From JAABSX01 sp964480455 (GTDB lineage: Bacteria > Bacteroidota > Bacteroidia > Cytophagales > Microscillaceae), in assembly GCA_964480455.1 (NCBI GenBank), contig CAYZQI010000004.1, positions 9,608 through 73,607 on the forward strand: 64,000 nucleotides of DNA. Reading direction: 5' to 3'. Both the position numbers and the translations under genes were made by a program. The notes under the pieces are model-generated. The model was given only the letters and a program-made list of their open reading frames with translations. It had not been told where the DNA came from and searched no databases. Below are positions 52,217 to 63,600 of this stretch, one piece after another (position 1 is the stretch's first letter; every line of letters begins with the position of its first letter).

Positions 52217-53572
52217 CTAAGAAGCATTGTTATTGGTATTTTGTATTTTGGCATAATGCTCTAGCTGCTCTAAGAGTGCTTTGTTTTTGAGTTCTAAGCT
52301 TTCAAACTTCTTCATCATAGCTTCTTCATTTTTGGTAAGAAGTTCAGCTTGTGATTGGGCTATGTTGAGTAAATTTTGTGTATATTGCACAGTATTTTGA
52401 TTGAATAGCCACGCAGCTAAATTGTTACATGCTTGCTCGATAAGCTCTCTGTGGTATGCTTCAATTTTGTTGAAAGAGATAATTTCCATTACTCCTTCTA
52501 ACTCTCCTTGAAAGAGCAAAGGAATAAATAGTGCCTTATTGGGTGTGCTTTCTCCCAATCCAGATTCAATCTTAAATTGACCTGCGGGGATTTCCTTGAG
52601 ATAAATTATTTTTTGGTCGAGTGCACACTGCCCCACAAGTCCTTCACCGAGTATAAATTGAGCCTGCTTGATTTTATCAAGACTACAAGCATAGGCTGTC
52701 TTGATAGTCAGTATCACTTCTTCAGTTTCTTCCTGTTGTTGAATTGTATAGAGCGCACCTTGTTGAGCTTCTACTGTTCTTATTAGCTCAGAAAGATAGT
52801 TTTGTAAGATTTCTTTTTCATCTAATGAGCTTTTCAGTATTTGATTGAGTGTATGAAGTACACTTGATTGCCAAGCCCTCACTTTGGCTTCTTGCTGTTG
52901 GACTTCTATGGCTTCTAGCTGCTCCTCGAGCTGGGCTTGCTGCTGGGCAAGTGCTTCATTTTGAGCGGAAAGACTTGCTACTAATTTTTCATTTTCTTTT
53001 TCAGAAAGCAGTGTCCGATAATTCAGAATGAAAAGTAAACTGGCAGAGAGTAACAAGGCAGATACAATCAAAAAAAGTACAAAGAAACCTTGCTCAAATA
53101 ATGTAGCAGGGTAATCTGTATCAAAAGTATCAATAAAAAATTGCTGATTGAGCAAGATGGCAAAATTTATAATGACCATAGCCACAAGAAAAAGGTACTC
53201 TCTTACATCTATTAGCAGCCAAGGAAGCAAGGTAAGTGCAAACATAAATACCATCAAAGGGTAAAGAGGCGGATTGCCTCCCGTAACCGCATAGCCATGA
53301 ATGACAGAAACCAACAGAGGTGTGGTAACTGAAAGTAAAAAGCGTGAGAAGTAATGTAAATACAAGTAATTGAAAAAGAAAATAGATACAATTACTATTA
53401 TGGTGGTGATAATGGCAGGCAAAACGGGCGGAAAATACAAGGTATAAAACACTAAATAACTGATGGCTATTGGTAAGCCTACTATACAAACAGAATTGGC
53501 TATCTGGATTCTGTTTTGCAAATATTTGGGCTGCTTTCCTAAAACACCCAGAGAAACGATTTTTTGTAACAT
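52217..53572 (-). CDS. Membrane GAF-domain sensor without an output domain
   Basis: 451 residues. Five to six membrane helices (about 25-200), a coiled coil (about 205-245; QNEALAQQQAQLEEQLEAIEVQQQ), a GAF domain (about 246-380; LKSSLDEKEILQNYL, GEGLVGQCALDQ, FIPLLFQGELEGVMEIIS) and a second coiled coil (about 395-445). In Bacteroidota this order normally ends in a histidine kinase, SpoIIE phosphatase or GGDEF-type domain; here nothing follows. It may hand its signal to another protein through the coiled coils. It lies 342 bp from the AAA+ gene on the same strand. Confidence 0.85.
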   Translation of the reverse strand: MLQKIVSLGVLGKQPKYLQNRIQIANSVCIVGLPIAISYLVFYTLYFPPVLPAIITTIIVIVSIFFFNYLYLHYFSRFLLSVTTPLLVSVIHGYAVTGGNPPLYPLMVFMFALTLLPWLLIDVREYLFLVAMVIINFAILLNQQFFIDTFDTDYPATLFEQGFFVLFLIVSALLLSASLLFILNYRTLLSEKENEKLVASLSAQNEALAQQQAQLEEQLEAIEVQQQEAKVRAWQSSVLHTLNQILKSSLDEKEILQNYLSELIRTVEAQQGALYTIQQQEETEEVILTIKTAYACSLDKIKQAQFILGEGLVGQCALDQKIIYLKEIPAGQFKIESGLGESTPNKALFIPLLFQGELEGVMEIISFNKIEAYHRELIEQACNNLAAWLFNQNTVQYTQNLLNIAQSQAELLTKNEEAMMKKFESLELKNKALLEQLEHYAKIQNTNNNAS

Positions 53573-53914
53573 ATCTTTTTTCTGCCTTTTACCGAGTCAA
53601 AAGTACAAATTTTAATCCATATTAGATCATACTGGGAGCGTATCATAGAAATAACTTACCAATAGTTTAGCACAATATTCTCTTGCTAGTAAGGAACAAA
53701 CTCCTAAAAAAACGCACTCCACTCCTTTTAGGGTATAAAACTATAGATTGTTTCATTCTATCCTTTGCAAGGACTCATTAATAGTACAGTCAGTTAATTT
53801 TTAATAATGGACGACATCTTATCTTATAAAAACTTCTCTATGTGTTCTGTAATACCATGTGGTGTTCAATTTTATAAAATATCAATTTTTTAGACTACTA
53901 TGACCATCTACAAC
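53573..53914. other. Interval with decayed repeat
   Basis: No gene. The part 53700-53877 is a diverged relative of 41340-41527; the best-preserved piece reads AGTACAGTCAGTTAATTTTTAATAA (shown only as a motif, 53786-53810). It lies between the AAA+ gene stop and the GAF gene start. Confidence 0.5.
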
Positions 53915-56900
53915 TTACTCTACACACCTCATATAGCACCACATTTGCACATCTTTTTCATTAAGTGTGCCTTTATTGATGAGTCCTGTGCTAAGGTCAG
54001 TATAGATATTTTTTTTGCCTTGTGCAAGGTCATAGATTCTGATGATATAAGCTACTCTCTGTGATATTATAGCGTTTTCTTCTTCTTCTTCTCCAAGCAC
54101 TAAAATCTTTTTTGATTTTTGGATAAGCTGTTGGAGTTGCTGCTCGGGCACATCTTTTGAACTGCTTGTATGCGTTTTGATTTCTATGGGCAGGGGTGCT
54201 TCGTGCCTTCTTAAAAACATGTGGTATCCTTCCTCACCCTCGAGAAGTTTTTTGATGCCTATACCTCTTAAATGCACAAAATAATGTGTTGAGTTTACTT
54301 CAAACGGTTGCATCTCAAAATCAAGTAATTCATAAAGTTTTATGATATGTTCAATTTGCTCTTTTCCTTGATTTGTAACTTTTGATTGGAGTTCAACCCA
54401 GACTTGTTCTATTCCATTTTGTTGATGGGCTTGGTAGAAGTAATTACACCATTTTATTTCTTTGTAGAGCTCAAGATAGAGATGCTGTGATTCTTTTGTA
54501 ATGCGTTCTCCTGCTTGGTAAACTTCTTCTAAATACTCACTAATTTGTAATTTACTGTAGATGTCTCTGAGCAGAGTTTTTTCCACCTTGCTACTCTTAT
54601 GACTGATTATTTTTGCATTGGCAGTGCTGACTGTGTAGAGTGTACCAGAGAAGTCGAGATTGGCATTAAGTTCATACTCATAGATGATATTTCTTATTTT
54701 TTCTTCTAATAGATTGATGCGTTCTTTTAGGCTTTCAAGTGCGGCATTCACGCCTATTTCCTCAGTATTTTTAATAAAGGGGCTTTCACGTAATGATGTT
54801 TTAAGAAGTAATACCTCTTGGAGCATAGCATCAAAGTCCTCTACAGAAGGGACATCTGAAAGCATAGGTAAGGACAATGTGTATTTTGCCTCTATGTGTT
54901 CAAGCACTACGAGGTGTGGTTTGATTTGCTGCTTGTGTAGATACAAATTAAAAACAACAGGTTTATCGGGCAGCACCTGCGAGAGTTGCTCTGCTACCAG
55001 TACAGTAAGTTCTTTTTCTATTTGCCTTTTGAGCGCGCGACCTCCCATTTCAGGGTCAAAACCGCTGCGTGCCACTCGTTGTAACACATTTTCAGAAACA
55101 TTTAAGATAGTATGCCTTCTTACAAAGCCGTGCCTCTTTAGGAGGTCTTTGATTTGCAACCACGCAATTTTGGCAATATGGTCGGCTTGTAGCTTATTAA
55201 AAATAATAATTTTGTCAATTCTATTGATAAACTCAGGCTTAAAAAAATCTCTGATGGCTTTTTGGTAAGTATCTAGTTGAGTCTGCTCGCTTCTCAGGAT
55301 ATTGATTTCCCTTCCCACACGCTCTGCCCCAAGGTTAGAGGTCATGATAATCACGGTGTTGCAGAGCGTAATGGTACGTCCAAGTGCATCTGTGAGCCTG
55401 CCTTCATCTAGCACCTGCAAGAGGAGATTATGCACATCGGGGTGCGCCTTTTCTATTTCATCAAAAAGCAACACACAATAAGGGTTGTAGCGCATTTTAG
55501 CACTCAGTAGCCCCTCAGGATTATAAAAATCGCCAACCAATCTGCTAACTGCTTGGCTGTCAATAAATTCGTTCATATCAAAGCGCACAAGGCTTTCTTC
55601 GTGGGTGAAGAGGTACTCGGCAAGTACTTTGGCAGCTTGTGTTTTGCCCACACCCGTAGGCCCTATAAAAAGAAAAGAGCCAAAGGGTCTGTTGGGGTCG
55701 TTGAGTTGCGCTTTGATAAGGCTGAGGGTATCGCTGAGACACTGCACGGCGTGGTCTTGCCCTACCAGTTTTTGTGTAATGTAATTGTAGAAATCTTGTG
55801 TGGTGAGTTGTTCTCTGCTATTAGTGATACTGCTGTTAAGGTGTGTTTTATTGTTAAACTCTGCGTTGATTTCGTGCCTTCCTACTGTTCTTCCTGTATA
55901 TCTAGCAGCTAGCTGCTCCAGGTGTTCTGCCACCAAGCCTAGTAGTACTTCGTTCTTGCCAAAGCGTTGGTGGAGTTCTATCAGGTCAAAAAGGGCATAT
56001 TCGTGTATAGAGAATCTTTTTTCTTGCTCCAAGCGCAAGCGTATTCTCCCTATAATTCGGAGGGTAGTAATGGGGTTAGGTACTTCTATTCTGATTACCT
56101 TAAACAAGTCTGTAAAGCCTCGGTCCATTTCGCAGGCAATGTCCCATTCGGCGGGGGTTGCTTCTAAGATGAGCTGTAATTGTCGCTTTTGGAGATAGGG
56201 TTTGAGTACATCACTCAGGGTCATGTTGTTTTGGGCTGATTTACCGATTCTGAAAAGCGAAACTACATTGCTCAGGTAGAGTTTATCCTGTCTTGGGAAA
56301 TCTTCCAGAGGCTGCATCAGATAGCTTATGATTGACTCCATACGCCTTTGCCACATACCTATTATACTCATACCCGAGATAACCCGCGAGGGGTCTATCT
56401 CCCATATATCATCTAATCTATGAAAACTCTGTGCAGCATTTTGCTCTATGTATCGGTGCACTACCTCATGAATAAGCGTAGTTTTTCCTGCGCCTTTGGG
56501 TGCTAAAATGACAATCGGAGCATTCTCTCGATTGTAAATCAGTCTAAATAACTGCGCCACAAGGTCGTCTTGGTAATATGCCCTTGAGAGTTCTGAGGGG
56601 TGCAAGTCATTGAGGCTATAGCCTACGCGGTTTGCTTCTATACGCCCATCAAAATTGCTATCTTGTCTGAAGAACTCTTTGAAGAAGTCGTCATCTTGTC
56701 CATTAAGGCTAATTTTTTCATGAGATACAAAAAGTGATAAGTCAAAAGTAGCATAAAATTCATTTTTTGTACTTGCATAGTCCTCAAGTCTAATCTCCTC
56801 GGCTAGTTCTTTGCGCTTTTCACGCACAAACTGCTGAATATGAAAAATGACTTCTTCTGCGAGTACTTGCTTGCTGAGGTATTTCTCAGAGCTAATAAAG

Positions 56901-57244
56901 TAATATTGCTCAAAAGCAGGCAAGCATACCACTGTATAGGCTTTGAACTCAAACCGTGCTACTGATATTTTTCCATTAAAATATCGCTGCCCATAGCTGA
57001 AGGATAGTTCAAGCGTATCAAGATTTATTTCAGGATTGAACAAATACCAAAGTAAATGATTGAGATTGCTGCGGTTGGTTTTGTGTTTTGCAAATTGCCT
57101 TCTGATTTCTTTTCCTAGGTCTTTGAGTGCCCTCTCATATCTTCCGCCCGAAGCGGTTGCGCCATCAAATAATAGCGGCCTTACTATAAAACTTTTCTCA
57201 ACATACTGTACCCAAATTGGAAACTCTATCTTCAGTGTTGGCAT
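53915..57244 (-). CDS. Divergent Hsp100/Clp-type AAA+ protein with a release-factor-like C-terminus
   Basis: 1109 residues. Part 1 (1-225): a beta-rich N-terminal domain of no recognised family, in place of Clp_N repeats. Part 2 (about 226-450): a ClpB-type first AAA+ module with Walker A APKGAGKT (248-255) but no Walker B acids (LYLSNVVSLF at 322-331), no pore Tyr (SIIG 293-296) and no arginine fingers (TDLF 378-381). Part 3 (about 480-775): second AAA+ module with intact Walker A GPTGVGKT (528-535), Walker B LLFDEIEKAH (592-601), sensor-1 SN (636-637), Arg finger R675 and sensor-2 GGRALKR (734-740), but the GYVG pore loop is missing (SRLVGDFYNPEG). Part 4 (about 795-1109): two long helices then a fold resembling the PCRF and tail domains of release factors, without a GGQ loop. 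It has no ClpP-binding loop that I can identify. Confidence 0.9.
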   Translation of the reverse strand: MPTLKIEFPIWVQYVEKSFIVRPLLFDGATASGGRYERALKDLGKEIRRQFAKHKTNRSNLNHLLWYLFNPEINLDTLELSFSYGQRYFNGKISVARFEFKAYTVVCLPAFEQYYFISSEKYLSKQVLAEEVIFHIQQFVREKRKELAEEIRLEDYASTKNEFYATFDLSLFVSHEKISLNGQDDDFFKEFFRQDSNFDGRIEANRVGYSLNDLHPSELSRAYYQDDLVAQLFRLIYNRENAPIVILAPKGAGKTTLIHEVVHRYIEQNAAQSFHRLDDIWEIDPSRVISGMSIIGMWQRRMESIISYLMQPLEDFPRQDKLYLSNVVSLFRIGKSAQNNMTLSDVLKPYLQKRQLQLILEATPAEWDIACEMDRGFTDLFKVIRIEVPNPITTLRIIGRIRLRLEQEKRFSIHEYALFDLIELHQRFGKNEVLLGLVAEHLEQLAARYTGRTVGRHEINAEFNNKTHLNSSITNSREQLTTQDFYNYITQKLVGQDHAVQCLSDTLSLIKAQLNDPNRPFGSFLFIGPTGVGKTQAAKVLAEYLFTHEESLVRFDMNEFIDSQAVSRLVGDFYNPEGLLSAKMRYNPYCVLLFDEIEKAHPDVHNLLLQVLDEGRLTDALGRTITLCNTVIIMTSNLGAERVGREINILRSEQTQLDTYQKAIRDFFKPEFINRIDKIIIFNKLQADHIAKIAWLQIKDLLKRHGFVRRHTILNVSENVLQRVARSGFDPEMGGRALKRQIEKELTVLVAEQLSQVLPDKPVVFNLYLHKQQIKPHLVVLEHIEAKYTLSLPMLSDVPSVEDFDAMLQEVLLLKTSLRESPFIKNTEEIGVNAALESLKERINLLEEKIRNIIYEYELNANLDFSGTLYTVSTANAKIISHKSSKVEKTLLRDIYSKLQISEYLEEVYQAGERITKESQHLYLELYKEIKWCNYFYQAHQQNGIEQVWVELQSKVTNQGKEQIEHIIKLYELLDFEMQPFEVNSTHYFVHLRGIGIKKLLEGEEGYHMFLRRHEAPLPIEIKTHTSSSKDVPEQQLQQLIQKSKKILVLGEEEEENAIISQRVAYIIRIYDLAQGKKNIYTDLSTGLINKGTLNEKDVQMWCYMRCVE

Positions 57245-57608
57245 CGGAAGTGCTTGAAATTATAAGGATTGATTCTTTTCAACAAAAATATGCAAGAAAT
57301 TAAAGAAAGCAAACCCAGGTAGCTATAATTCAATACTTGCTAAAAATCTATTAACTCTTCTTTCAAAATACATCTTGCTCTTATCAAATTGCTAAATCTC
57401 TCTAAATTTGGGAATAAGATTTAGGCTAAAACTTACATTAAAATATTGATAGCTAGCTACTTATATAATCTGGCAGAAATTTAGCCCAAGAACTAAATAA
57501 AAAAACCAAAAAACCTTACACACACCAAATTACAGCTAAAAATCCATTAGAAAATGCTAATCAGCAATTATTTAAAAAAATATTGCACCAATTAAATATA
57601 TCTATCAA
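57245..57608. other. Divergent promoter region of the AAA+ gene and the giant surface gene
   Basis: 364 bp, AT-rich, without repeats or a gene. It should contain promoters for both genes; I found no exact TTTG-N19-TAnnTTTG pair. Confidence 0.45.
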
Positions 57609-60600
57609 ATGAAAAAAGATTTATCAACTAAAACATCTTACACACAAATCGTGAAAAATACTTTAAAGGTATTTTTGATGATGTTTCTGTTACTGAGCGA
57701 AGGCAGTGGGCTATTTGCCCAAGAAAACGCCATCAGTTTTTTGCGTAGCCAAGTAACTGGGCTTACCGTTACTCGCCCTACTTCGCTACAATTTGGACCA
57801 GACGGCAAGCTTTACGTAGCGCAAGTCAATGGACTGATTCGTGCCTACACACTCACACGTACCGCACCTGGGCAGTATGCCGTAACAGCTACCGAAAACA
57901 TCAATCTGGTACAAAATATCCCTAACCATAATGATGATGGTACACCCAACCCAAGTGTCAAAAACCGACAAGTATTGGGTATTTTAGTGAAAGGAACAGC
58001 ACAAAACCCAATCATCTACGCCAGTTCAAATGACCCACGCACAGGAGGGGGCAATGGCGACCTCAACCTTGATACCAACTCGGGAACTATCTCTAAACTC
58101 TACAAAAATGCCCAAGGACAATGGGAAAAGATAGACCTCATCAGGGGTTTGCCCAAATCAGAACACAACCATGCCACCAATGGCTTGCAATTAGACGAAA
58201 CTACCAACACGCTTTATATTGCTCAAGGCGGACACGCCAACAAGGGAGCCCCATCACACGAATTGGCTTGGTTGCCTGAGTTTGCTTACTCAGCAGCTAT
58301 TCTGGAGGTCGACCTAGATGCCATAGAAGCCATGCCTGTGCAAGGTGCTGGCAATGAGCGATTTGTGTACGACTTACCTACCCTCAAGGGTACACCCACG
58401 CCTTTTGGAGGGGATAACGGCTTTAATCAAGCCATCTTAGTACAAGGTGGTCCTGTGCAGATTTATGCCGTTGGTTTTCGCAATGCGTATGACCTTGTGC
58501 TTTCTGAAAGTGGAAAACTTTATACTTGGGACAACTCCTCTAACGCCAACTGGGGCGTACCGCCCATTATGCGCACTGCCGATAACCTCGCTACCAATAT
58601 TTCTGAAAGAGATTTTAACAACAACGTGGACAATGTGCAAGACACACATTACAAAATCAACGATAACCTTACTTACTACGACCCTTTCCACTACATCTCT
58701 CATAAAGGCTACTATGCTGGCAACCCCAACCCTACACGTGCCAACCCTGCCATCAATACTTTTGATGGGCTTTCGCCTATTCCCGAAAACTTTGACTTTG
58801 GATTTGGCTTTGATTATGGATTCAATACCGCTTCAGGTTTAGAAAATAACTTCTTTCACTCAGGGCGTAATGGCACTCCCAAGCAAAATCAAAGTCTTTT
58901 TGGCGTAATGGGTTCTACCAATGGGCTAGTAGAATATACTGCCTCTAACTTTGGCAATGCCATGAAAGGCAATATCTTAGGCACATCTTTCAATGGTATT
59001 CTATACAGAGTAGCCCTCAATGCTGCTGGTACAGACCTCAACCACGACCTGCCACACAATGGCTCGGGCATCAATGGTGTGATACACCTTGCCGATGGCT
59101 TCGGTACTTGGAACATCTTAGATGTAACTGCCCAAAATGATACAGACCTCTTTCCGGGTACTATCTGGATTGCTGAATACACCCAAAATAAAATCACCGT
59201 ACTAGAACCCAACGATTTCAATGAGTGTGTATTGAGAGACCCCGCTGACTTCCCTAATGAAGACTTTGACAATGATGGGTTTACTAACCAAGACGAGATA
59301 GACAATGGCACTGACCCCTGCTCGCCTGCGAGTATCCCCAATGACTGGGACGGCGATTTGCTTTCAGACCTTAACGACCCCGATGATGACAATGATGGCA
59401 TTTTAGATGAACTTGATGCTTTTGCCCTCGACAATCAGAACGGTTCAAATACTTTTATTCCCGTGCTGTATGAGTGGGAAGCTACCAACAGCGAATTGGC
59501 AGGTTATATCCTCAATTCGGGCTTTTCGGGCTTGATGATTAATAACCAAGACAACTACGAAAATTTATTTGACATAGACAATATGACTGTAATCGGTACG
59601 GGGGGACTTTTTACGGTGAGCAACACTACTTCAGGTACAGCACTTGCCGCACAGAATAACCAAGATTACGGCTTTCAGTTTGGGGTCAATGTAGGGGCTT
59701 ATCCAGGCAATTATACTTTTTATACTGTCGCAGCAAAGCCTTTTGAAAACCTACCGCTTGCACAAATGAGCAATCAGAATATGGGCTTGCACCTAGGCAG
59801 AGGCGACCAATTCAATTACCTTAAAATCTTGACTGATGCCAACAATGGCGCAGGAGGAATCCGTATAGTGTATGAATTGAATGATGAAGTGCAAATCAAT
59901 ACGCTTTATCCTGCTGATATTTTGGGCAAACAAAATATTCACTTGTATTTAATGGTGGACAAAGCAACCAACCAAATACAACCTGCTTATGCCATAGACG
60001 AAGGGGCGAAGGTTTTGGTGGGTTCGCCCATTGCAGTACCCGCCACTTGGCTCAGTGGCGTAGTAGCTACTGGGGTAGTTTCAACCGCAGCTACAGGCAC
60101 ACCCATTGGCGCAACGTGGGAGTTTTTCAAAGTTATTCCTACACCTTCTACTTCGGCGGCAAGTCTGGTGATTAATTCAGGTAATCAAATCAACTCTTCT
60201 ACTACAGCTGACAATAGCTTCCGCATTGCCAACTCCTCTGCTGAGGGGCAAAAAATCACTCAAGTAGTGATAGACCTCAGCACCAGCGTTTTTCCTGATA
60301 TGGTTTTTGACCCTGCCAATGCCATTCAAGACAAAGCTACTGCACAGCCTTTTACCATTCAGAGTGGCGAAAGCGAAACAGGTTTTATCAATCATCAATT
60401 TGCTAATCCACTTTTAGGAGATGTAAACAATGGTTATACACAGCTTATCCTTACTTTTAATAATTTTGAAGTGGGCGACACTTTTGAGTTTTCACTGGAT
60501 ACAGACCCTGCTTCTATCAAAGGTACTAGCCCTGATAACGAAACAGGACGAGTATCGGGTTTAGAACTGCTAGGCACAACGGCTTCTGTAATATTTGATG

Positions 60601-63600
60601 ATGGCTCAGGACATATAGGACAGCTATTCAAAGAAAATAGCGAGTTAGGAAGCAGCCATAATTTATTCAATCAAAACAATCAAATTCCGGTAGGAATTAG
60701 TGCCTTAGACCTAAACAGCGAACAGACTGACACCAGTATTCCTAACCATATCATCAGAATCACGGGGGCAAATGGTGCAAATGTAAAGCTATTGGTACTT
60801 GAAAGCGGTTTGTTTACAGAGAACGTTCCTGGAGGTGGGTTCAACTTGCAGCCTTACCAAGCCAATCAACTCTTGCAAATCATCAGTGAGCAGAGTGCAA
60901 CCTTGGATAACAATGGCTTGGCAGACCTCAACATCACTTTGGAGAGAACAGACGCAGGCAATACTGATACAGGAATCCACTACCTTGTGGCAGTAGCTGT
61001 AAATCCTGATGGAAGTACCAGCCAACTTTCTAATATCTTAAAAATCAGACTACTTTCAGGCCCTCCTATTGCCAGCTACCGCATCAATACAGGCGGAGCA
61101 GCTTTTACTAGTACAGAAGGGGCAGCATTTACGGCAGATGCAGGCTTTACAACTCCCTCTACACCTTTTACAGCAGCAGGCACGCTTGAGATAGAAAATA
61201 CAGACAATGATGCACTTCACAGAAGCGAGCGTTATGGCAATAATTTTAGCTATAACTTGAATGTAAGCAATGGCAATTACCAAGTGATTTTGCACTTTGC
61301 TGAAATTTACTTTGGAGTAGGTGGGCGTGCTGGAGGCGCAGGCAGCCGAGTTTTTCACGTCAATTTAGAAGGTGAAAGAGTATTGAGCGATTTTGATATT
61401 TTTGCGCAGGCAGGCGGTGCAGCCAAAGCCATTCAGCGTTCATTTTATGTGAATGTAGCAGATGGACAATTGAACATCAATTTCCAAAGAATAACCGACA
61501 ATGCCAAAATTAGTGCCATTGAGGTAATCCCCGTGGGCAGCAATACACCACCCATACTGGTCAATCCTTTGGTAGATTATACCTTGCCTTATGACCCTGA
61601 TTTGGCAAATCCTTTTCAGATTACAGTGCCACAAAATGCTTTCTCTGATTTGCAAGATGCCACCTTGAGTTATACTGCTACACTCATCAATGGCTTGCCT
61701 TTACCAAGTTGGATTAGCTTTGATCCTGCTACGGCTACTTTCTCCGGTTTTGCTTCGCAATACCAAGTCGACCCGAACTTTATTGACATCAAAGTAACCG
61801 CCACTGATGCACAAGGATTGAGTGTTTTTGATGTATTCAGAATTACACTCATAGAACCTACTACACTATCTACTTTTAGAATCAATACAGGTAAAAACAC
61901 AGGTGCTGCTTATGAAAGCGTGGCTGGCAATACCTTCATTAATGATACCTATGTAAGCAATGGTAACATCTTTAACCATGCTGCAAACCTTGAGATTGCC
62001 AATACTGATGATGATGTTCTTTATAGAACTGAGCGTTATGGAGCTTCTACCTACAACATTCCCGTTGTGAATGGTACTTATAAAGTAGTGCTGCATTTTT
62101 CTGAAAATTACTTTGATGTGGCGGTAGCTGGAGGTGTAGGCAGCAGAAGATTTCATGTGGACATAGAAGGCGTAAGGAGATTGACAAATTTTGATGTATT
62201 TGAAAAAGCTGGAGGCAGTGCCAAGGCGATTCAAGAGGAGTTTTATATCAATGTAACAGATGAGTTGCTTACCATCCGTTTCAGAAATGTTACTAATAAT
62301 GCCCTCATCAATGCCATAGAGATTGTTCCGTTTACGCCTACTTTCAAGCTCACACCACAACCCATTACTCAAGTGTTAGCTGGGGTGCAAGACCGTGTGA
62401 TGATGCGTGTAGAACTACCCAATTTTAGCCAAAATGCCGCCCAATCTTTTACCTTTGGTACTGAGGGAACTACTCAGGCATCAAACATTGAGCGTGCAAA
62501 ACTCTACTACACAGGCTTAAATGGCACTTTCAGCCAAGCACAGCTTGTAAGTAGCATAGAAAACCCAACGGGTAGCTTCACTTTTGATAGCTTTAACCTT
62601 ATGCTCGAGCAGGGGATTAATTATTTTTGGCTAGTATATGATGTAGCCGAAGATGCCGAAAATGGCAATCAATTAGGAGCTACTTTTGCACAGGCAAGAA
62701 TCACCCAAGCTATCCTTAGCAATGACAATCCGCTTGCTTCTGCAACAGTACGCAATATTAGCCAAGTGAGCCGCAGGGCAGGCAATGCACTCAATTTTGA
62801 TGGCGTAAATGATTTCTTGACCCTTACAGAAGAAGCCAAGTTTGATTTTACCAATCAAGTAACCGTAGAAACATGGGTAAAAATCACCGCTTTTGACCGT
62901 GCCTGGCAGGCCATTGTTACCAAAGGCGACAATAGCTGGCGTTTGCACCGCAACAACGAAACCAACCTGATAAACTTTGCCATCAACAATGGTACAGGTA
63001 CAAGGCAAGTAAACAGCACTACCGAAATCAATGATGGCAAATGGCACCACATAGCTGGAGTTTACACTGGTACACAGCTTCAAATTTATATTGATGGAGT
63101 GCTAGAAGGAACATCTAATGTAAACCAAGTAATAAATAACAACAACAACCAAGTAATGATAGGTGCCAACGCTACCGCTGCCAATCGCTTTTTCAATGGA
63201 CAAATGGACGAGGTGCGTATCTGGGGAGTAGCCCGCACACAGGCACAAATCAGAGAGAATATGCACCTTACCCTTACAAGCAAAGAAGCAGGCTTGGTAA
63301 GCTATCTACAGTTCAATGAAGAAACAGGCACCGCCCATACTGACTTAGTAGGTGAAATAGAAGCTACTTGGAGCGCAGGTATGCAAAACGCTAATCGTAT
63401 AGAGGCTACATTGCCCATAGCTGGGGGTATCTCAGCCAGGGCTAACGGCACAGCTAATCAAAGTGTAAACTTTGACAATACAAATGTTAGGGTTCAATTT
63501 GGAGCTACTGCACCGCTAGGAGAGCTGGTAGTCAGCAAGTTAGAAGGTGTAAATCCTAGCGGAACAGACCCCGCAGCAGGAGCTACCAAACACGAAGATT

